This document shows, one piece after another, positions 23,556-37,564 of a DNA stretch of 64,000 bases. The stretch comes from Diphasiastrum complanatum (taxonomy: Eukaryota; Streptophyta; Lycopodiopsida; Lycopodiales; Lycopodiaceae). The position numbers and the translations under genes were made by a program. The stretch covers positions 28,692,107-28,756,106 of the forward strand of contig CM055094.1 in assembly GCA_029204225.1 (NCBI GenBank). Reading direction: 5' to 3'. Below the pieces are notes generated by a model. That model did no database searches. It saw nothing but the letters and a program-made list of their open reading frames with translations, and was not told the DNA's origin. Position 1 is the first letter of the stretch, and each line of letters starts with the position of its first letter.

Positions 23556-24010
23556 CACAAGCATCTATGAGACCTCAGATGTATCGACTAGTCTCTTTTT
23601 GGGAAAGAACGTACTGACACTCAGAATGAGAGAAGGCACATCAGTCAGCGATCATCTGAATGAGTTCAAACAATTGCTAGACCAACTTGCTGCCATAGGT
23701 TTCCCTATCTCAGAAGAAGACTCTACGATGTCTCTTCTCACCAGTCTTCCATCCTCCTACGACAACTTAGTGTTGCTTCTGAGCAATACTCCTGCGAGGT
23801 CTCTCCAGAAGCTGACAACAAGTCTTTTGCAGGAAGAAGTCAGGAGGAAGAGCTTGTCTACATCAACAAGTACCAAATCAATGGCACTATACTCAAACAA
23901 GCAGCAGTCCAAGAAGAAGAAAAGATTCAGGGACAAGAAGACAAAGACGGAACAACCAATCGCATTGCAACAACAACAACAACAACATATCTTTCATCTA
24001 TCAAAGAAAT
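23556..24010 (+). pseudogene. copia gag fragment
   Basis: IYETSDVSTSLFLGKNVLTL, SVSDHLNEFKQLLDQLAAIG and LTSLPSSYDNLVLLL are UBN2-type gag of a Tnt1-like element. The frame is open from at least 23599 and continues to 24321, but after about 24010 the residues are a translation of non-coding repeat. There is no zinc knuckle, protease or pol, so the element lost nearly all coding sequence between gag and the LTR that ends at 25439. Confidence 0.75.
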
Positions 24011-24186
24011 CGCTCTCTCATACAGTCTGCAAAAATACACGTAAAGTCAAAACAGGCAGAATCGCAAAGGCTCTCGCCTGTGCCTACGGCCTAACCGATG
24101 AGAACTGTCAAGTTGACGATTACGGTGAAACACGACTTCGACATATGAAGGGAACTAATTGCAACCCGCAGGAAACTGTCAAAACA

Positions 24187-24519
24187 CGTAAGTTATCACT
24201 TACGAGCTCTTACAGATTATCTAAAGGCAATGGAATGAAGGTCTCCGTCAAACACTGTAAGTCCCGCTCTTACGATTACCTACAAAGCAAAAGAGCCGTG
24301 ACCAAAGTCACTCGAAAATAACTCCGACGAATTCTGTGAACAGATGCTGATCTTTTCTCACCGTCAAATACCGTAAGTCACTAACTTGCGGCTATCAACG
24401 AAGTCGACGAATGACAACGGAGCATAACAATGTGAGTTACTACTTACGAGTTCCTACAAAGTCAACGAACGACTGTTGACCCACGTCATCGTCCAGCACC
24501 ATAAGTTATCACTTACGGT
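24187..24519. repeat. tandem array of five small hairpins (TAAGT..ACTTA)
   Basis: Five inverted repeats with the same core recur at 60-115 bp steps: 24187-24204 (CGTAAGT-4 nt-ACTTACG, perfect), 24257-24273, 24371-24391, 24432-24448 and 24498-24519, each with at most one mismatch in the stem. Flanks share GTCAACGAA/CGACGAAC words. The array lies upstream of an LTR end and may be U3 enhancer repeats. Confidence 0.75.
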
Positions 24520-24874
24520 CACCAACGAAGGAAGCAAACGACCACCTCCAAGGTGAATGAACGACAACTGAACAAACGAGTTGCAGACAAACTACGGCTA
24601 AAACGGTGGCACACCTTTTACGCTCCTGTCGCATACTAAGGAGATCCTTTCGCTGTACTTTTTTTTTGTCTTCACGATGCTCCAATATCCGATGTACGGA
24701 TCATGCTCAATGGTTGTTAACGATCTTTTAAACTATAATTAGAATAAACCTAAGATCCTCTGACAACTATATATACATCTGAGCGAAAAGGATGATGCGG
24801 AGTAAAGAAATGATAGAGAGTGATCAAAATGACCAGAAGGTCTTCAGTAGCTAACTCCTCAGAGTTAGTGATCT

Positions 24875-25012
<138 letters not shown>

Positions 25013-25087
25013 TATAGAACCGTGGCTATTGGCTTGAATCTGTACGTAGGATCACACGTATATCAGCGCTATTGTATTGTGTTAATT

Positions 25088-25439
25088 CTTATTTTTAATA
25101 TACAGATTTGCTACTGTTCAATCTTTGCATTCTTGTTGAATGTATTTATCTCCCACTCTCTTACACAAACATAGTTATCAGAAGCAGAGGATCACATGGT
25201 TGTCCAAGATGCCTAATGTTTCGCAATCCTTCTGTTACGATAGTCTAAGACTCCTATTCTGATAAACTAAAGAACAAGCTCATTAAACTCCATTCTTCAA
25301 GTAATCCACGTTTCTGAACATCACAGTAGTCATTGTGTTCGTTGTTTTTCTTACTATTGGTAGAGATGTTGTTCATATCATTATCGTAATCATCTCTTTC
25401 GTTCCGTTGTGGCTTCTACTGCCGTCGCACACACCAACA
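25088..25439 (+). repeat. copia LTR (R/U5 part), inverted partner of 18830-19180
   Basis: Ends in ...CACACCAACA at 25439. No PBS follows, so this is a 3' or solo LTR. GAGGATCACATGGTTGTCCA and neighbouring words match the inverted copy closely. Confidence 0.8.
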
Positions 25440-26189
25440 GATCTACAAAGTATTCTTTGAGCTAAGTTATTTGCATGTATAAACTAGTTGTTAGTACACA
25501 AGCATATTGATGAGAATTATATAGAGACAATTTCTCGCTAGGTTATAGTAATTTCTCATTGAGAATTGCATATTGACCTAGAATTGATTTAGAATCAGAT
25601 TAAGTGTGGTGTTTTGGTACCACACCTAGACATTTAATTATTTTCTAAATAAGATTTTGCGAACTGAGTCAGAAGCGCTACTTCTGAGTTAGTTGTTGGA
25701 AATCAACAATATGAAACGTATTGCTTATAAGTCACAATCTTGGATTCATTTAAAGTTTTATGTGCATAAAATGCATGTGAACTTTTGGCCTTTTCTTTTC
25801 TTGATTGGAAAGAATAGAATGCTTGTTGGTTGACAAAAGTTAGAACTTCACGTAATGAGGTTTCGGTAAATCTTAAGTTATTCTAGATTAGAACTTAAGA
25901 GTAAATTCTAGACGTATTCTGGATTGAACCATTTTTGAAATGACACTTTGTGCCATGGCTAAAGTAAGGGCGTTTTTTGGATTACAATCTTTATATAGGC
26001 ACCATATGTGAGTCAGAAAAGTCTGAAACTTTCTAGATGGAAAGGACTTTTTGGAACAACTCATGTGTCTTTTAAGAATTGTGATGCACTCTTATGAAAT
26101 GGTATGGTCTTGTGAATATGGAGAGTTGGGATTGGCGCATCATAACTCAGACTCTAGGATATACTTGATCCATAAGAGAGGATCGTGTT
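25440..26189. other. no gene seen
   Basis: AT-rich sequence between an LTR and a gypsy integrase relic; possibly the decayed middle of the gypsy pol gene, but nothing readable was found. Confidence 0.4.
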
Positions 26190-27300
26190 CATGGTGAGAT
26201 TACCCCAGATGAATAAACATGATAGTGGAATTTTGGTACTATTGATCATCTTACCAAATTGGCTATGTTTATTCAGGTAAAGACCAAGTAGTTATAGAGT
26301 GTCTATTTAGGCTTTACGAATTACCAAGTGACATCATGAACATTCACGATTCGAAGTTCACTGGTCACTTTTGGTCGACTGTATTTGCTAAACTAGAGAT
26401 GTCTGTGAGCTTAAATTTCTTCTGATCATTGATAGTTGTGTATGTTAGGTTATCACGTTCTTTTATTGAGTATAGGACAAGAATCCGATGAATTATGATT
26501 GGCAAATCATCGTTCAGATTCTAGTTATACTTGATTGTTTAAAAGCAAGATTACTTGTGTGATCAGAAGATCAAATAAGATATGTAGTTATATTTGTATA
26601 GCAATCTCCTCAGAGAGGAAGTTATCCTTGATGGAGATTAAGTTATAGTAAGCATTTGGGTACCGGTTATAGCCCGTTCGTGCCTATGTATTGTTTTGAA
26701 CCTATATCACTCATTTTGGAAGAGACTCGTAAGATCAAATTTCAGAAGGTAGTGGATTTCCTACATGATATGTAGGAATGCTACGGATAACACGTGAAAA
26801 TGGCTAGTGTGCCCAAGATTGGGATCGACATTTTGCTAATATGAAATGATTACCTTGAGACTTTCAAGTGGGAGATTGGGTATATTTGAGAATCCCGAGG
26901 GATTCTAGTGTAATGCGTACCAGCAAGCATCACAAATTGTCTCCTGAATACAGAGGACCATATCAGATGTTGAAAAGATCAGATCCTCAGCTTACCAATT
27001 GGACCTCCCGGAAGGAATGCTAGTGCATCCGAGTTTTCACATAAACTGACTCATGTGAGTCTACGTGAAAGGGTGTATCTTGATTTTGGAGATCAATTGG
27101 ACCTGTTGGATAAATCATCGGGTTCGACTTAACCCCGCCGGAAGGATCTTGGATACAAGAACTAAATGATTGAGAAATTCTATAGTTACAAAGCATCTGG
27201 TTCAATGGAAGAGTTGCACAAACGATGATGATTCTTGGTAACAGAAAAGGAGCTCAAGGAAAAACTTCTCCAATTTTAAGTTTTGAGGACAGAACTTGAA
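26190..27300 (+). pseudogene. Ty3/gypsy integrase and chromodomain relic
   Basis: Broken frames give LYELPSDIMNIHDSKFTGHF (integrase core around 26320-26400), then FQVGDWVYLRIPRDS, SKHHKLSPEYRGPYQML and LDLPEGMLVHPSFHIN (integrase C-terminal GPY/F-type region, 26865-27050), then ILDTRTK.LRN and HLVQWKSC (about 27140-27215), which fit the chromodomain at the end of plant chromovirus integrases. Chromodomains steer such elements to marked chromatin. Stops and shifts are frequent. A polypurine tract and LTR follow, so this is the true 3' end of the element. Confidence 0.8.
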
Positions 27301-27314
27301 TAAGGGGAGAAGAA

Positions 27315-27830
27315 TGTCATGCCCACAACTGGTCTCGGGTAGCGTGTCCACGCTAGGTATCAGTAGACCAACAACCCGTAAGTTAATTGTGACTATAAGG
27401 GAATTGAGGCCCTTATGTGCATAAGGTTATAATTAATGGTTGTAGGCCCAAACTGATGATGGTGGATTTGTATGGGTCTATCAGTGAGTCATTGGAGAAC
27501 TGGATGACATCGCCCAGATAGGTTGCAGAGGTGTCCAGTGAGGTGTCACAATGCACTACTAGTGGTGCATGGGCCTTGGATGGTATAAGTATACCTATTG
27601 GGCTCTCACTAGTGTATGCTTGATTGCATGACTAGTAGCCATATGCTGCTGGTGTGATGCCTCATTCATCTTTGTGATTGATCCATAGCTTGGGGGCTAG
27701 ATCCGTTCGATCTAGGATTGATTGGGTTGGTTTGTGCACCATCCGTTTCCCTTGTGTTGCTTGTTATTGGCATGCTTAGAATAGGATTCTCGGTTTAAGA
27801 CCTTATAACTAGCATTTGAAATTAGCCAAT
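27315..27830 (+). repeat. 3' LTR of the gypsy chromovirus relic
   Basis: The purine tract AAGGGGAGAAGAA (27302-27314) leads into TGTCATGCCCACAACTGG, the typical start of chromovirus LTRs. The right end is not defined; 27830 is approximate. Confidence 0.6.
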
Positions 27831-29660
27831 TACCTTACATCCAATGTTAAACAATCCCATTTTCTATTTTGATTCACGAAAGTTGTGGCAAGTCTTTTGT
27901 GGTACACCACAATGTTCTTGTTTTCATTTTTGAACATGCACCACAAAGAATCCCACTATTTTTTAGATTATCTTGTTTGTTTATTTTTATTGTAATGCTT
28001 TTATACGAAGAGTGTACATCTAAATTGCACAAGGCTTTAAGATATACCTATTCATTGACGACAGGGACTTGAGCGTACATATGTCTTTTTGGATGCTTGA
28101 CCACCTGCATCAAACTTGGCTGCAGGAGTGGGAAGGAAGAAGATTTTTTTTTCCGCATACTTGAAAGTTGAGAGCAAAATGGGGTTATGAATATGTAGTG
28201 TACATTAGCAATATGATTCCATTTCGCTCTCAAAGTTTTGTTTGGGGGGGCCTTTTGGGGGGCATTGTTGGCCTACACCGCATCAAAATAATTAAGCTCG
28301 AAGCTTCCACGAAAAAATACGTTGGAATTTTATTGCACAGCCCCCTCGGCGCGCTTCGTATCAGACCAAACTGCGCTTCAAACCGCGAGGCCTCCTTTTG
28401 GCTGTCAATCTCCAGACCGCGCGGTCCATTTTAGAATAGCCCCATCCGAGCCATCCAATGTGTTGAGATCCAACGGTGGTTTGTCATCCTCGCGCTTTGA
28501 CAGATTATTTCTCTCCCTTTTCTCCCTTTATTTACGTCCCTTTTGTTCGACGATCCATCGATCGATCCATCGCTAAGCTATTCATCACCTGGATCTACCT
28601 TTAGATCGATAGCTTTGTTAATTTTTTTCGATTGACAGTCAGATCTGCGTTTTTTTTTGGTAGCTTGAAGGTTCAACGCTAATTATATAAGCTTGTCGGC
28701 AGACTTCTGAGCTTTATGATCCGCTTTTTGATATATGAGCCTTGGAAAGGCTTAGAAGGTGAGGGCCTCTTTCTGGCTATAAAGACATGGGATGAGGTTG
28801 TAGATTTCGGCTTTATTTCTCTGTGATGCTCACTCAATTTGTTAGCAAGTATCAGTGCTAGATAAGTTTCCGCTTTTTCCTGAGCACTTGAGTATTTTTG
28901 AATTGGTTTTTGTTCTGTGGTATGGACGTTGGAATTTTTCGTCAAATACGAACTCTTGCAGTTTATGAATCAGCCAACTCGAGTTTGGGATATCACTTGA
29001 GCTTGAGTTATGCGTCCTTAATCCCTCATCAAATGACGTTAACAATCGTATTGCCAGATATTGGTTCATCTTGACTCGTAATTGTTTCTCATCAGATAAC
29101 CTAAACAGTCGTGTATTCAGATTTTGGTTGAGCTTGACTTGTACGAATTCATCCCTTCACAAAATGCTCTTGAATAAAATCTTGTAGGTTTCTTGCTTAC
29201 CCTTACCCTTCATTATGCTCCTTGTTGTGATTAATCCAGGTATTGCAAATCTGACAGTACCGCCATCATTTGGAGGACACCCAGATTCAAGAGTGAAATA
29301 GAGCTTTGTGAGCGAAATACATAAGTGATTATATCATACTTTATGTCCTCTTTGGCAGCTGGTGCTGCGTTAAACGTCTGAAGGACACTTGGGGCCAGTC
29401 AGAACAGAAGTGCGTGACTAGTGTTATCCAGCAAATGCTGGCGCTCCACGTTAGGGTGAATGATGATTATAATGATTTGAAAGCTTAGTTTATGAAGCAT
29501 ATTCAAAGGGACTACAAAGGTTGTTTGGAGGAGGAAAGGATCATAAATACACCCTAAACACTGAAAGTTCGACGAGTCTGATCATTGAAGTAGACCTTTT
29601 CTTTGAGCTCATGCAGGCTGATAAAAAGAGTTTTGGGAAAGTTCAAAATTTAATTAGAAC
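27831..29660 (+). other. upstream and 5' leader region of the PP2C gene
   Basis: No ORF supported. GC rises locally at 28330-28500, and a pyrimidine-rich run (about 28505-28545) followed by GATCGATCCATCGATCG-like words suggests promoter or 5' UTR sequence. Transcription start and any 5' UTR introns cannot be placed from sequence alone. Confidence 0.4.
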
Positions 29661-32600
29661 ATGTATTGTTTAAGTAGTGCGTTCTCACCCAAAGATCCCC
29701 ATGGAGGCAGTCTTCCTGTCAGTGGAGGTGGCTTAAGGTACGCGTTCTGACTTGGCAATTAGTTTTTAAGAGCTTATTTTTACCTGGTTCCTTAGTTTAC
29801 TATAACAGCTAAGTTGGATCGTCTGAGCTGACCTTTGCTGCCTTTTGGAATAAAGCTCTGTTTTCCGATAAGCTCAACTTACTTGCATGGTTGAGCTTAG
29901 TCTTTGCATTTCTCGGAGGGTTTTTTGACAGTCTATGTATCAATTACAAAGCTTGTGAGTGCAAGAAATTATAACACTTCATGCTGTTAACAGGCTATCA
30001 CTCTTACTTCAATTTGCAGTTTGTCCTTTCCTTACGATTTTTGGTTTTTTTTTTAGCATTCAAATATTTTTTTTAAAACATGAGTTTCAACTTTAAACTT
30101 GTGATCAAATTTAGTTTTCCAAAACCCATACTTAAACAGTACTCATCACGTTTTTGACATTCCTTTAGTGGAAAATCAAATTTTTAAAATTTTTTCAGCG
30201 AAGATGGGAGGTTCAGTTATGGGTATTCAAGTCTATGTGGCAAAAGGACTTCCATGGAAGATTTCTATGATGCAAGGATCTCCAAGGTGGATGGCCTTAT
30301 CGTTGGTCTGTTTGGGGTCTTTGATGGTAAGTATTTAGTTGCATGGTAAGTTGAATCAGAGAATCAGGCTTCCCCAACCATTTTTTTCCATCTTTAGTTG
30401 TCGGAAATCTCATGGATGATCACTCTGAAGAGTGTATTCTCTTACCTTTAACCATATGTGGCTTTTGGCCACATTTAATCTCTGAAGCCCTTTAAGACAT
30501 CCTAATAGCTAATATCTGTTGTCATCGGCCTCAATTTTTTCGCATATTGACGTCCTTTTGTTTAAGCACAAAAACAAGGATGTAATGGGATTTTTTAACA
30601 AGGGCAGAGTACTCAAGATTATGATGTTATAAGTCCAGATTTGAAATGCCATTACTTAAATCTTTCTATCCTTTCAAAGCATTGGGCCTGGTAGCACATC
30701 TTAGTCAGTGAAATGTGCAGCTGTTAGTTTAAGATCAAGTGAGGTTTGCTGATATGTATTGAATTGCAGGGCATGGCGGTTCTCGTGCTGCAGAGTATGT
30801 CAAACACAATCTGTTTGAGAATATTGTAAAGCATCCTAAATTTGTCAGTGACACCAAGCAAGCAATTGGTATGTTTCTTTTTAGAAACTAACTTTGCTTA
30901 TTGTGGCGCAAGTTAGCTTTTGGTTATCTTGGTACGTTTCTTTTTAGGAACTGGATTTTGCTTATTGAGGCTTAAGTGGGCTTCTGGTAAATCTATTATT
31001 TGTTCATGAACGTTGACTTGGGGCTTATTTGGTTGGTTAATGAATTAACAGCTGAGGCATACAAACAGACAGACTCTGATTACCTAAAAACAGAACATAA
31101 TCAATACAGAGATGCTGGCTCAACGGCATCAACTGCTGTTCTAGTGGGAGAACGATTACTCGTGGCCAACCTTGGGGATTCTCGAGCAGTTTTATCTAAA
31201 GCTGGTGAAGGTAGGTGACTGCTTTATGCCCCCCTTAGACTAAGTTCCACTTGATTCGGTAAATACTAGTTGTTTCATCAAATCTGAGGAATGTTTCATT
31301 TTCATAGACGCCAATGCCTCAAACAAGCTTTTGCTTGGAACAGCTGTTGCACTATCGACTGACCATAAGCCAAATCGCACTGACGAAAGGCAGAGGATTG
31401 AGGAAGCTGGAGGAGTTGTCATGTGGGCTGGTAAGCAATTTTCTGAACTATCATTTTTTGACATTCGTATTTTACAAAGGTCCAGTTGAAGGTGAACATT
31501 TTTAACTAAAAAGTACCATATTTCAACCAATAAGGAGGCCAAAACTTGTCATGATCTGCTTCATGAGATAAGGATTGACATTGTTGGCATTGGCAGAAGT
31601 GCATGTAGTTGGTGCCGGACCGAACTACTTCTGACAAGCCATGTGGCATGGAGGAATTGCTGTTGGGGGAACACACATGCTCTTGAACACTGCATGGACA
31701 ATATTGCTGTAGGAATGAATAAGCAACAATCCTGATAATCCCCCAAAAAATTGTTGATGGGGGATTACAAACCAGAACAGATCAGCTAGAAAAGGTTACA
31801 GACAACACCATTGTAGGAATGAAGGTAAGAATCCCTACAGTTGACTGTAGAATTGTCAATGAGGGATCACAAACTTCTATAGGACAACTTCAAAGAAAGT
31901 ATGAACAATACCACTGTCTGTAGCAAGAAAAGGTGAGAATTCTGACTATATAGGAACCTTAGTTACCCGTTCCGGAACTTGACCAAATTTTTTTTTCAAA
32001 AAATATGTTATTTTTTAACAAGGGAATTGAGATAGCAAATCTAGGATCAAGCTTAAGAACTTTTCTCAGATAGCTATTCTAGGATCAACGGGAGCTGCAA
32101 GATTTTTATTAAGTTTTGCGAGGTTTTTGGCTATAAGCAGCTCTGTATCAGCAGTCAGACAAGATATGCATTATCGTCAGAGAAGGCATGGACATCGAGA
32201 TAGAGGGTGAGTTTTCAAATATAGCATTAGATTTTCGTGCATAACCGAGATACGGAATGCAACGAAGATTTAGGAAGGTCCAGTCATCTGAATATGTGCA
32301 CTGTGCAGTGACAAATAGCACAGTAGCAACAGAAAGCCATACTTAGAAAAAATACTCGCAAATATGCCATTATCAGATGTATAACAAGTATCAAGCTAGG
32401 GGAAAGACCATTAATGTAAACTATAACAAAAGTGTTTGAAGGGTTGACATCTAGAAAAATTTTAGATAACAGTGTGTATTTAATCTGAATTTGATTTACT
32501 TTTTGAGTTGTTCGCTGCCTTAGCGTTGTTGTATTCTTTGTAAGTGCATTTGGGGAACCATGTGGTGTCTTGAGCTGTGTTGGCATGCAGGAGCTTCACT

Positions 32601-35600
32601 GAGGATTTTAAGCCTTTAGCTTGAAAATGATCAGAATTGATATTTTCTTGGAAAGGGGTGGAAAAGTTGATGCTTTTGCGGTTGTAAGCACTCTGGTTAA
32701 ATCAGAATGTTAACTTGCTACTCATATAAATAAGTTAGTGTGTCAATAAAATGATAATGGTTGATTCTCAAGTTATCACCAAGTAATCAGAGCAGTGATT
32801 AAAGTTTTATTTTTCAATGTAATATATGATTGAGAGTATCGAATCCATGTGCTTACCTCTCATTGTTGCTTGGGATTCTTTGATGCTGATTATTTAAGTA
32901 CCATGTGGGGTGGGAGGTAATGATCTTCCGAACTAACGCAGCTGATTTACAAAACATTTATAGGTACATGGCGTGTGGGGGGTGTTTTAGCTGTTTCCCG
33001 TGCTTTTGGAGACAGATTATTGAAAAAATACATTTCAGCCATTCCAGAAATTCAGGTTTCACTCATGCTATTTGACAGTTTCTGCTGATGTAAATTTATC
33101 CAGAAAATGCTAATTGCTCATTATCTTCAATACATAAATTTTGTTCCTCTTTTGTTTAAGTGTTACAATTTGGTCCAACCTTAGTTGCCCATTCCGGAAC
33201 GGAACGCGTTCTGTTCCGAACGATGCCCAAAAAAATAAAATAAAAATTTAACAAAGGATTTAATTAAGATAAATAATTAAAATAATTAAATGTATATTAA
33301 TATCGTTCCGACCAGGAACGTTCCGGAACGTACGGAACGTTCCGACCCATTTTGGTCTGAACGGGCTTCTAAGGGTCCAACCTTAGTTGCCTGGTCTGGA
33401 ACGGAACGCGTTCCACAACGCGTTCCGTTCCGGAACGATGCCCAAAAGAAATAAATAAAAAAATTACGTTTTTTTAACAAAGGATTTAATAAAGATAAAT
33501 AATTAAAATAATCATGTATATCAATATCGTTCCGACCAGGAACGTTCCGGAACGTTCGGAACGGAACTTCCCGACCCATTTTGGTCGGAACGGGCTTCTA
33601 AGGGTCCAACTAGCGTTGTACAGATTTTAGACGTGATCTTGTAGTAATTATAAATATCGTGCAATTTCTTTGATCATAAAAGGATGCTTAGCTTTTTTTA
33701 CTCTTCTATGAGGATGTAGGAGCTTGATTTGGCTGGGGTTGCTCTTTGTTGCTTGCCTTCAATCATGCCTTAACAGTTCTGGGGAAGTAACAGAAACTCG
33801 ACATGCTGGTGAATCGCAAAAGATATTCAGGACATTTTTTTATGTGTGATCTGGAACCTAATTTAGGGTGCTTGATGACATGAGTAGGGATCTGTATGAT
33901 GTAGTCTGTTTATGCTTGTCGTATGAAGAGTTTGTGTTGGTCAAATTTTGCACTTATTCTTTGCTATGTTTGAGAGCTATTTGAGACCTAACACTGGTAT
34001 AAAAGGTGTTCCTTTGCGGGTACATGTAAGGCCGTGATTTCTACTTTTTATGGATAACATTGTTTTTTAGCACGGATTTTCTGTTCAAATTGTTGAGTAG
34101 TTTAGTTTGTCATATTTCTTTACTGGTCGTGTTTGATGTTTGTGTCTTCTGTTGTACACTCGTACTCTAGAATGCCTTCAAATTCGAAGAATTTATTCAT
34201 AATTGTCTTTTAAAGGTTAGCATTAAACTATTCAAGCATTATGTGGTGTTTTAGGATATTGGCAATTCTAATTGTCAGAGTCGGCCTCTAGGTACTCCAC
34301 TCTACGTATCTTTTAGTTATTTATGCTTCCTGTTTATGTGTTTGAGGAGTTCATTATCACTCTTATTTTTTTTCATGATCTATCGAACCTAGAAATCATT
34401 TGTACACTGTTGACTGCAAGCTTAGTTATGTTGATGACTTTCTGTGAACAGGAGGAGATGATTGAAGATGACATGGAATTTCTTGTTCTTGCTAGTGATG
34501 GATTATGGGATGTAGTCTCGAACCAGGTGTGTGAAGAATTGTTGTGGCATCGGGTTACCAATCAAGCATTTTGATAAGCACTCTTGCTGTTTTATAAGAG
34601 TTACCATGATATGCTTGTCTTTCTATGCTTGGTGTATAGTTTCCCTGAATAATCAGGTTTTTTCTTAAATCACAGCCATTCAAAAGGCCCGAAGGGTTTA
34701 TCGCTTGTTATTCAATTTGTATATGCAAACTTACAAACTGACTAGGATACTAACTGCATAGTGAATTTTATATAACTGATGGATTAGCTCAGATTATCTT
34801 ATACTAGAATAACTGCACAACAATTTATATATAGTTGATGGAGTAGCTCAGTAAATCCAACTCTTATACCAAAATCTAAAACTTTTAAGGCAAATCATTA
34901 GTAATAGCAGCAGAAGTAACACCAATATAGGAAGATTATCATATGTGCATGTACTTGCATGAATCAGTTTGACTTCTCATAAAGACTTGATGCATGTAAT
35001 GGACACTGATATAGAGGTCAAGATGCATAATATTTAATAGAAATGTCTTATGATTTGAGTTAAGACTTGAGTGTTCTAATTTAACTTAGACAAGAGTTAT
35101 ATAGAAGATTTGACTCTCAGCATGAAGCGATTTTTCTTGTGCATTTCATAATCCCAGTGATATATGCTGGGTGCCAGGGCCTTCAATATAGACTACAATG
35201 TCCCCACAATATTATCCTCGGTAACTTGCTGTGGTAATGACCAGTCGTAATTAATCAACAGATATGTGCTGTTGTTACCAATGCTTGGTGCGAATTCAAC
35301 AGATGGTAGGGCTGTCATATAAATCTGTGAATTTGGATATATTCCAATCTTCCTTGATTCTGTGGAACTCTCGTTCGGGCCACGCACACAAATAGATCAT
35401 TTATCCCATGCCATTGCCACCCCTCTCAATATAGCTGTCACCTCAGGTTTTCTTTCTTCAATGTCATATACCCCATCATAAGAGTGGCTATCGCATGAGG
35501 CCAAAAAGCTAGCTTACCATCATGTTCGGACATGTCACAACTAAGCACTATGAATCTATCCTTCAGGTGGTAGTGAGCAGAGGGGTAGAGGCATGTAGCA

Positions 35601-37489
35601 TTAGAGCACGTCACTTTACATCAGATCATATCTTTGCACTCAGATTCAGGAGTGGGTTTACTGTTGCTTTGTGGATTTCAGACATCCAGTCAATAGTACT
35701 ATTGGAGTGAAGCAAGGGTGCTCGCTTTCATACTTTGTGATTTCTACATCGGCAAGCTCGAGGGAGTCATTGTTTAGATGGTGGTCAGTGGTGCACACTT
35801 GGGGATATTATGTTGTCCATAGTACTGTCTGCAGACGATGTGGTCCTGATTTTTTATACGAGGGAAGGCTTGCAGGAGCACATTGATACGTTATCCACAT
35901 TTTGCCACAATAGAGGTTTGGAGGTAATGTGAAGATCAAAAGTTATGGTCTTCAATACATCGTGCTCCTTTTTGCAGTGCCAGATTGTCACTTTTGGATG
36001 GCCAACCTCTAGAGACCGTCTCTTCCACCATGTGTCTAGGAGTTTGTTTTTTTTTATCCTAAACTCGGCATGAGACATCATGTCATGCATTAGGGTAAGA
36101 TTAAGGAAGGGCAAGGCTTCCGTAGTCAGTATGTAGTGCCTCTGTCTCAGACGGCATATACAAGACTTTAGTCTTACCTTCAACTATGTCTGTGGCAGGA
36201 GCAGTGTTTGGGCTTACAAAACCTCATCGGGCCAAATTCTCACGTCTTTAGACATCTATGTGATTACGTATGATTTGTGCTAGACCTTCAATCTCGCAGC
36301 TGATCATCTTGCCTAAGTTTGCTATTCCTCCTATATAAGGTGGAGGTTACCTTTAGTGATGATTTACTTGTAGAGAGTCATATCATCCAAGACTAATATT
36401 GGCAGATACCCATGGCTGGCATTGGCTTTATCCAAGAAATTTTTGAGCAAGACTACCATCTCTCCTAGTATGATTAGGCATCACATTTATTGGACTCACT
36501 TGACATGTCTATTTTTCACCTCTTTGGGATCACATAATTACATCCGGCAATCTATTGGGCAGATGTTCAACATGTTTTGCCGGGCCTATCGTTGGGGTCA
36601 AACTAGACTTTTACTGGACAATCTCCTACAAGTTAGACACTATTGGGTTTCCTACCCTACCCTCTTACCTAGACCTTGGTTTGTTGTATAATCTTTGGAT
36701 TGCATTGGGACAACTTCAGGTTCCCTGACATTAATTACAGGTAGGGTTACTATGGGAGGATAGGATCTGCCAAATGTATACCACGGTGGTGACTGAGTCA
36801 AGGATCATTCTATATTCAAATGCCCTCTGTAATATGAGATTCAAGGATACTGCTGCCTCTTTTGTGGTCAATCGGCTGCTTTGCATTCTTTGATATCCTA
36901 TGAGGATCAAAGATGTGTTAATTTGATAATCGGAGAGATGTTTTGCTTGAGGAGTGACGTTGTATCACCATGTTCACTTGCAGCCACCTATCACCTCATG
37001 CTTCTCCCTTCGTTGTTCACGAGATGACTCGGATACAGAGTGGATCAGAAGACATTCCTACCAGCCCATAGATAGTGTAGACAATATCCACGTGCCACAT
37101 CATATCCACCATGCTCAGGAGCCCATTGATGGTCCTCTCAACGTACTACATTATCAACACCCTCATCTACTTTGGCCACCATCACTTCCCTCTTCAGACC
37201 TCGTGTATTCAGTTGATAGTCTCATTTTATACCACAATTGTTAAGATAAGCATGGATGATGGGATAGCCTTGTTTTTATTCACAGATTTGATTCTATGTA
37301 TTCCATTTTAATTTCATTACCTAGCTAGCTGTTAAGTTGGAGACATTTTATATGCTCCCATCTATGTACTTTCAGTTTTATGTACTGTTTGGTTCCCAAA
37401 ACAATAAAACAAGCTTTCTTTCTCTCTCTCAAACTCTTCCATGTACTATGCTGAATTTCTCTTTTCCTGCACGATGACTGACAATATGT

Positions 37490-37564
<75 letters not shown>

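Noticed and set aside
34780-34860. GGATTAGCTCAG- and GGAGTAGCTCAG-like words suggesting a tRNA B/A box.
   Set aside because: No acceptor stem, anticodon arm or T-loop (GTTCRANNC) could be fitted around them.
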